A DNA stretch of 9,060 nt from Patescibacteria group bacterium (GTDB lineage: Bacteria; Patescibacteriota; Minisyncoccia; Phycocordibacterales; CAIRYW01): NCBI GenBank assembly GCA_030917145.1, contig JAUPVJ010000038.1:1-9060 (forward strand), given 5' to 3'. A model generated the notes under the pieces. The model ran no database searches. It was not told the DNA's origin and saw only the letters and a program-made list of their open reading frames with translations. The translations under genes were made by a program, and so were the position numbers. Position 1 is the first letter of the stretch. The number at the start of each line of letters is the position of its first letter. Positions 5,443 to 9,060 of this stretch are shown here, one piece after another.

Positions 5443-6295
5443 AAGTAAATTAGTAAAAAAAGGAAAAATCGGAGTCTTCGATTCTGGTTTTGGTGGACTT
5501 TCTATTTTAAAACATATCGTAAAAAAACTTCCAGAATATGATTATGTTTATTTGGGAGATTCGGCTAGGGCTCCATATGGTGAAAAATCACACGCTACAA
5601 TTTTGAAATTTACAAAAGAGGCTTTGGTCTTTATGTTTAATTCTGGTTGTGAGATTGTGGTGCTTGCGTGCAACAGTGCTTCGAGTGAAGCCCTTAGGGA
5701 GATTCAACAAAAATTCTTACCAAAATATTTCCCTGACAAAAAAGTTTTAGGAGTAATTATTCCAACTGTGGAAAAGGTGTTAGAAGAAAAGAGTAATAAA
5801 AAAATTGCTGTATTGGCTACAAATGCGACTGTGCGGTCAGGTACTTTTGTTAAAGAGATACAAAAAAGAAAACCACAGGTTTTTGTGAACCAAGTTGCTT
5901 GCCCACTTCTTGTACCTCTTGTGGAGTCCGGTAAAGAAAAAAGTAAAGAGGCGGAAGTCGCGGTAAGGGATTATCTTTCGTGTCTACAAAAAGAAAAAAT
6001 CGATGCGTTGATTTTGGGTTGCACTCACTATGAATTTTTATCTTCTGTGATTAAAAAAAATATTGGAAAAAAAGTAAAAGTTTTTAGTGAAGGGTCTATT
6101 GTTGCTGTTAAATTCAAAGATTATTTAAAGAGACATATAGAGATAGAAGAAAAGCTTTCTAAAAAAGGTAAGGTGGAGTTTTTCAGCACAAAGCCAAGTT
6201 TGGACTTTGATATTTTTGGTAGTAAATTTTTCGGTTCACAAATTCATGCAGACAATGTAAAATTAAGTAATGTTCCACAGAAGAAAACAATCTAG
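5432..6295 (+). CDS. murI: Glutamate racemase
   Basis: 287 aa; interconverts L- and D-glutamate, supplying D-Glu for peptidoglycan, in the cytosol. The N-terminal signature is IGVFDSGFGGLSIL (13-26), with D17/S18 at the active site, followed by YLGDSARAPYG (40-50). The two catalytic cysteines sit in LACNSAS (C80) and LGCTHYE (C197, next to H199). Length is close to the usual 260-290 aa, with a slightly longer polar C-terminus. The ATG at 5432 lies inside the upstream hydrolase gene (11-nt overlap), and the 3' end overlaps the DUF192 gene by 26 nt, so the three are likely co-translated. An intact murI indicates that this lineage can make D-Glu for its wall despite a probably reduced genome. 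Confidence 0.95.
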   Translation: MNSKSKLVKKGKIGVFDSGFGGLSILKHIVKKLPEYDYVYLGDSARAPYGEKSHATILKFTKEALVFMFNSGCEIVVLACNSASSEALREIQQKFLPKYFPDKKVLGVIIPTVEKVLEEKSNKKIAVLATNATVRSGTFVKEIQKRKPQVFVNQVACPLLVPLVESGKEKSKEAEVAVRDYLSCLQKEKIDALILGCTHYEFLSSVIKKNIGKKVKVFSEGSIVAVKFKDYLKRHIEIEEKLSKKGKVEFFSTKPSLDFDIFGSKFFGSQIHADNVKLSNVPQKKTI

Positions 6296-6737
6296 TTTAT
6301 TTTTTTTCGCCATATTAGTACTTGCTCTGGTTGGTTACTATTTTTTTAAATTTGAATATAAAAATCTGCGCGAGTCTTATACGCGTACAAGTATGGTTTT
6401 GTATAGCGATCTCTATGAGCTTTTGGTTGCTGATACCCCTCAAAAAAGACAGCAGGGTTTAAGTGGTAGGGAAAAACTGTTACCAAATACTGGTATGTTT
6501 TTTAAATTTGATACTTTGGAACAGCAAGGTATTTGGATGAAGGACATGAATTTTTCAATTGATATTTTATGGCTTGATGAGAATTGTAAAGCTGTGGCTT
6601 TTAAATCGGCTAGTCCTGATTCATACCCAGAAACTTTTACACCAAAAGTCCCCGCTCTTTACGTAGTGGAATTACCTATGGGCTCTATCTCTAGTGAAGT
6701 AGAAATAGGGGATCAGTTTGTTTGTCCTAAAATATAA
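6270..6737 (+). CDS. Membrane-anchored DUF192 family protein
   Basis: 155 aa. A basic start (MFHRRK) and a hydrophobic helix (about 9-27), with no obvious signal peptidase site, suggest an uncleaved anchor and an exported domain. The DUF192 core follows: LLVADTPQKRQQGLSGRE (51-68), a GMFFKF strand (75-80), the signature IWMKDMNFSIDILWLDE (88-104) and YVVELPMGS (131-139) before VEIGD. The family is widespread and secreted or anchored; its biochemical function is not established. ATG 6270 overlaps the 3' end of murI by 26 nt. The stop at 6737 is four bases before the rnpB promoter region, with no terminator between, so its transcript probably runs into rnpB. Confidence 0.87.
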   Translation: MFHRRKQSSLFFFAILVLALVGYYFFKFEYKNLRESYTRTSMVLYSDLYELLVADTPQKRQQGLSGREKLLPNTGMFFKFDTLEQQGIWMKDMNFSIDILWLDENCKAVAFKSASPDSYPETFTPKVPALYVVELPMGSISSEVEIGDQFVCPKI

Positions 6738-6746
6738 AAATTGACT

Positions 6747-6774
6747 TTTACTTTTTAATTTTTTGTGGTATAAT
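6747..6774 (+). promoter_or_regulatory. rnpB promoter with extended -10
   Basis: TATAAT at 6769-6774 is a perfect -10, preceded by TGG (6766-6768) as an extended -10. TTTACT (6747-6752) is a -35-like hexamer with a 16-nt spacer. A better-looking TTGACT at 6741-6746 is 22 nt away, too far for normal use. The predicted start is about G6781, the first base of helix P1. Confidence 0.8.
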
Positions 6775-6780
6775 TAAAAT

Positions 6781-7098
6781 GCGTATCGAATAATCGCTCT
6801 AAGGCTAATACCTTGGAGAGGAAAGTCCGAACACATAGCTGATGCAAATTGGCAAAAGTAGCAGGTAACGCCTGCCAGAAGTAATTCTCGAGGTGCGAAC
6901 AGAGACGCTTTGTTTTGAAAAAAACGAGCACCCCTTGCGGGGTGAGTTTTATGGAAACATAAAAATGCAACGGCTAAACCCTTACTTGTGTGCAAGATCG
7001 TGTCCTGCTTTCGGGTAGGAAGAATCGCTTGAGTTTGTTGGTGACAACAAACCTAGATAAATGATTATTTAAAAACAGAATTCGGCTTATGAGTACGC
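6781..7098 (+). ncRNA. rnpB: RNase P RNA, bacterial type A-like, compact
   Basis: This is the catalytic RNA of RNase P, which trims tRNA 5' leaders. Conserved blocks are GAGGAAAGTCCGAAC (6818-6832) and ACAGAATTCGGCTTAT (7075-7090). P4 pairs 6823-6831 with 7081-7088 and leaves the universal bulged U (6826); its outer pairs are A-U here where E. coli has G-C, a compensated change. P1 is 6781-6786 with 7093-7098. P2 is 6788-6795 with 7063-7070. P3 is a short hairpin, 6797-6804 with 6811-6818. P9 is GCAGG-TAACG-CCTGC, as in E. coli. A GUGA loop caps P18 (7033-7052), followed by CCTAGATAAATGA. Two more hairpins (6929-6944 and 6947-6964, the latter with a GAAA loop) occupy the P12-P14 area. Length is about 318 nt, shorter than E. 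coli (377 nt). The L15 site reads GGCTAAACCC. Confidence 0.96.
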
Positions 7099-7119
7099 AT
7101 CCCCTTCGGGGGATTTTTT
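7099..7119 (+). terminator. Intrinsic terminator of rnpB
   Basis: Six-bp stem ATCCCC/GGGGAT (7099-7104 with 7109-7114) closed by a UUCG tetraloop and followed at once by a run of six T (7114-7119), then G and more T. It begins on the base after the 3' strand of P1, so termination and 3' processing of rnpB are nearly contiguous. Confidence 0.93.
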
Positions 7120-7144
7120 GTTTTATATTCTTCCACAGGCTTCG

Positions 7145-7214
7145 TTTATTTTTTGTTTCTTTGTGTGATAAAATGGTTTTAAATGTTGACAAAGATTTTA
7201 GAAAAAACTTTAAC
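7145..7214 (+). promoter_or_regulatory. Intergenic region with two candidate promoters for the O-antigen ligase-like gene
   Basis: The gap between the terminator and ATG 7229 holds two possibilities. One is an extended -10, TGA-TAAAAT (7166-7174), with a poor -35 about 18 nt upstream (TTTATT, 7145-7150). The other is a perfect -35 TTGACA (7186-7191), spaced 17 nt from a weak -10 TTTAAC (7209-7214), giving a leader of only about 8 nt. I cannot choose between them. No Shine-Dalgarno precedes ATG 7229. Confidence 0.4.
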
Positions 7215-7228
7215 TTGATAAATAAATT

Positions 7229-9043
7229 ATGAATCCAAACGAAAATAGTACGAACACGGCTGCGCTAAAAAAGGACTCTCTTTCTGCTGGTGTGCGCATG
7301 CTACTTCTACTTGTGGTAGGGATTTTTCCTATTTTTATAATTCCTAGTAGTTTTTTGTCTTTTTCTCATTCTAAATCTGTGTTCTTGGGAACGTTAGTTA
7401 TTGTCTCTTTAATTTTGTTGTTTTTTAGAACAATCAGAAACAAAATTATTGTTTTCCCCAAAACATTCTTTTTCTTTGCGCCACTTTTGCTACCTATTGT
7501 CTATGCTATTTCAGCAAGTCAAAGTATGAACAAGCAGTTATCGTTTTTTGGATACGGATTTGAAAACGATACAGTGTTTGCTGTTTTGATTTTCGCTCTT
7601 CTTTCTTTGTTGATTATGGGCTTTTTTTACACAAAAAAAAGCTTAAAAATAATTATCTCTATACTTTTTGCTTCTCTTGGTTTTGTAGCTGTGTTTCAGT
7701 TGCTAAGGCTTTTCTTTCCAGAAGTAACTTCTATTTTTGGATCTTTACCAGCAACTATAGATACTTTGGTAGGTAGATGGAACGATTTCGCTCTTCTTTG
7801 TTCAATGTTGGTTATAGCTATTTTTTCTTTGCTAGAGAATAGGAAAAATTCACACCCGTTTTCAATTGGGCTTTATGCATTGATGGGATTTATGTACTTT
7901 GTCATAATTGTTTCAGGTTTTAAGTTAAATTTCGGAATAATTCAAGTTCCTCTGTATCTATTCTTACTTGGTGTAATTTTGATTAAATTTTATTTATTTA
8001 CTTATAAAAAAACAAATTTAGTTGCCTTAGAAGACGGTACGATTAGAAAAATAAATAAAATGCCAGTTATCGCTGTTGCTGTATTTTCTACTGTAGTGTT
8101 TTTCTTTGGTGCAAATTTTTCTAATTTTGCTTCTCAGAAATTAGGTATTAATTATATAGAAGGTAGACCTTCGTGGTCTGCAACTTTCAACGTTGCTTCA
8201 GATGTGCTAAAAGAAAAAAGTTTACTAGGTTCAGGTCCATCAACTTTCTTTTATGATTGGCGTCAATTCAAACCTAAAGATTTCAACACAACGCCTTTTT
8301 GGTCTGTGGATTTCTCGTATGGTGTAGGTTACTTACCTACAATGATAGCAACAACTGGTATTTTGGGATTAATTGCTTGGCTTATAGTAATTCTTTCTTC
8401 TGTAAAGGTTTCACTCAGGCTTTTAAAAGTAGATCATGAATCAACTCACGAATGGAATAACGTGCGTCAAGCTGTGGCTTTCTTGAATTTGTTTGCTTTG
8501 GTGTACCTAATTACTTATGTACCCAATTACTCAATGATTGTTTTGTTCTTTGTTGTTTATGCTATATCTGTCGCGCTTTTGGTTGCGTCTGGTGGTGTTG
8601 TGATGAAAAAAATTGATTTGATTGTTTCTTTTCCAAAATTATCTAAATTTTCAAGCATTTTTTCAATTATTCTTGTGGTGGCATCAATTGTATTTGCTTA
8701 CGAGTTTGGACGTATTATGGTTGCATCGGTCTTGTCCAACCAAGCGGTCTCAGCTCTCTCCAAGGGTCAGTTTATTGAAGCAAATCAATTGGCGTTTAAA
8801 GCTGTTAAGGTAAAAAATTTACCACTATATAATTCAATTCTGTCTCAGGTTGATTTTCTAACACTTAGAGCTTTGGGGGCGGGGGAAAAATCTTTGGAAT
8901 CTTTAACAGAAGAAAACATAAAAGCTCTTTTGGGTGAAGCTGTGTCAGCTGCTCTCGCTGCTGAATCTTTAGATCCTTTGAACACTAACTACACAATTGC
9001 AACAGGGAATATTTTAGCAGGACTCGGAGCTCTGGGCGCAAAA
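7229..9043 (+). CDS. O-antigen ligase/polymerase-like membrane protein with helical (TPR-like) C-terminal region, 3' truncated
   Basis: From ATG 7229 the frame stays open to the window end; 605 codons are before the adapter-like sequence. After a polar N-terminus (1-20) about a dozen hydrophobic segments run to residue ~495. The O-antigen ligase family hallmark is a large loop with GRPSW (312-316) and LLGSGPSTF (332-340) before a TM beginning near TMIATTGILGLIAW. GRWNDFALL precedes it in the middle of the chain. The last TM (about 475-492) is followed by a soluble helical region with LSKGQFIEANQLAFKAV and a later AALAAESLDPLNTNYTIA, resembling tetratricopeptide repeats. Proteins of this layout join or polymerise surface glycans at the cytoplasmic membrane. 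A monocistronic start after rnpB is likely. The exact sugar substrate cannot be read from sequence. The C-terminus is missing from the assembly. Confidence 0.85.
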
Positions 9044-9060
9044 AGATCGGAAGAGCACAC
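9044..9060. other. Illumina TruSeq adapter sequence at contig end
   Basis: The last 17 bases, AGATCGGAAGAGCACAC, equal the start of the standard Illumina TruSeq read-1 adapter. In the ligase-like frame they would encode RSEEH, which should not be treated as protein. Adapter read-through left untrimmed before assembly is the simplest explanation. Confidence 0.95.

Noticed and set aside
6755..7192. Minus-strand open frames of about 71-73 codons
   Set aside because: They are antisense to the rnpB promoter, RNA and terminator; the RNA structure on the + strand explains the sequence.
8622..8813. Plus-strand 63-codon open frame
   Set aside because: It is an out-of-frame shadow inside the long ligase-like reading frame.
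1..9060. CRISPR array, tRNA genes or classical insertion sequence
   Set aside because: I saw no regularly spaced direct repeats, no tRNA-like cloverleaf and no transposase motif on either strand.

Overview
The window reads as part of a small, AT-rich, tightly packed bacterial genome, most likely from Candidatus Patescibacteria (CPR), Parcubacteria-like. This is inferred from several things seen together: every gene is on the + strand; junctions are overlapping or nearly so; clear Shine-Dalgarno sites are missing; the RNase P RNA is compact; and the O-antigen ligase-like protein with a helical tail is of a type common in that group. Stops include TGA (GIY-YIG gene), and no reading frame needs TGA as a sense codon, so the standard bacterial code fits.

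Positions 1-4057 hold a signalling block. It contains the end of a multi-pass membrane protein (1-456), an RsmC/YbxB-like methyltransferase (458-1042), a full-length paralogue of the first membrane protein (1075-1884), a soluble histidine kinase overlapping it by 14 nt (1871-3445), and a flavodoxin-fold NAD(P)H oxidoreductase starting on the next base (3446-4057). The membrane protein resembles the 7-8 TM input domains usually fused to GGDEF or kinase modules. Here it is a separate polypeptide translated together with a membrane-less kinase, which suggests a split receptor kinase. No response regulator is present.

Positions 4058-6737 hold a housekeeping cluster: a GC-rich quasi-palindromic repeat, msrB (methionine sulfoxide reductase B), a broken GIY-YIG nuclease gene, a UlaG-like metallohydrolase, murI (glutamate racemase) and a membrane-anchored DUF192 protein. 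The GIY-YIG gene is bracketed by a perfect 14-bp inverted repeat (4517-4530 / 4786-4799). Removing 4519-4799 in silico leaves a clean ATGA stop/start overlap between msrB and the metallohydrolase gene. This is strong sequence evidence that a roughly 280-bp single-ORF element inserted into a pre-existing operon junction, with AT on both sides. The nuclease reading frame is broken by one extra base exactly at its catalytic arginine codon. This is the most unusual feature of the window.

Positions 6738-7228 hold rnpB, with an extended -10 promoter and a UUCG-capped terminator. Its helices P1-P4, P9 and P18 can be paired by eye. A short promoter region for the next gene follows.

Positions 7229-9043 hold the 5' part of an O-antigen ligase/polymerase-like membrane protein, open to the end of the window. 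The last 17 bases (9044-9060) match the Illumina TruSeq adapter start, so the contig end is artefactual.
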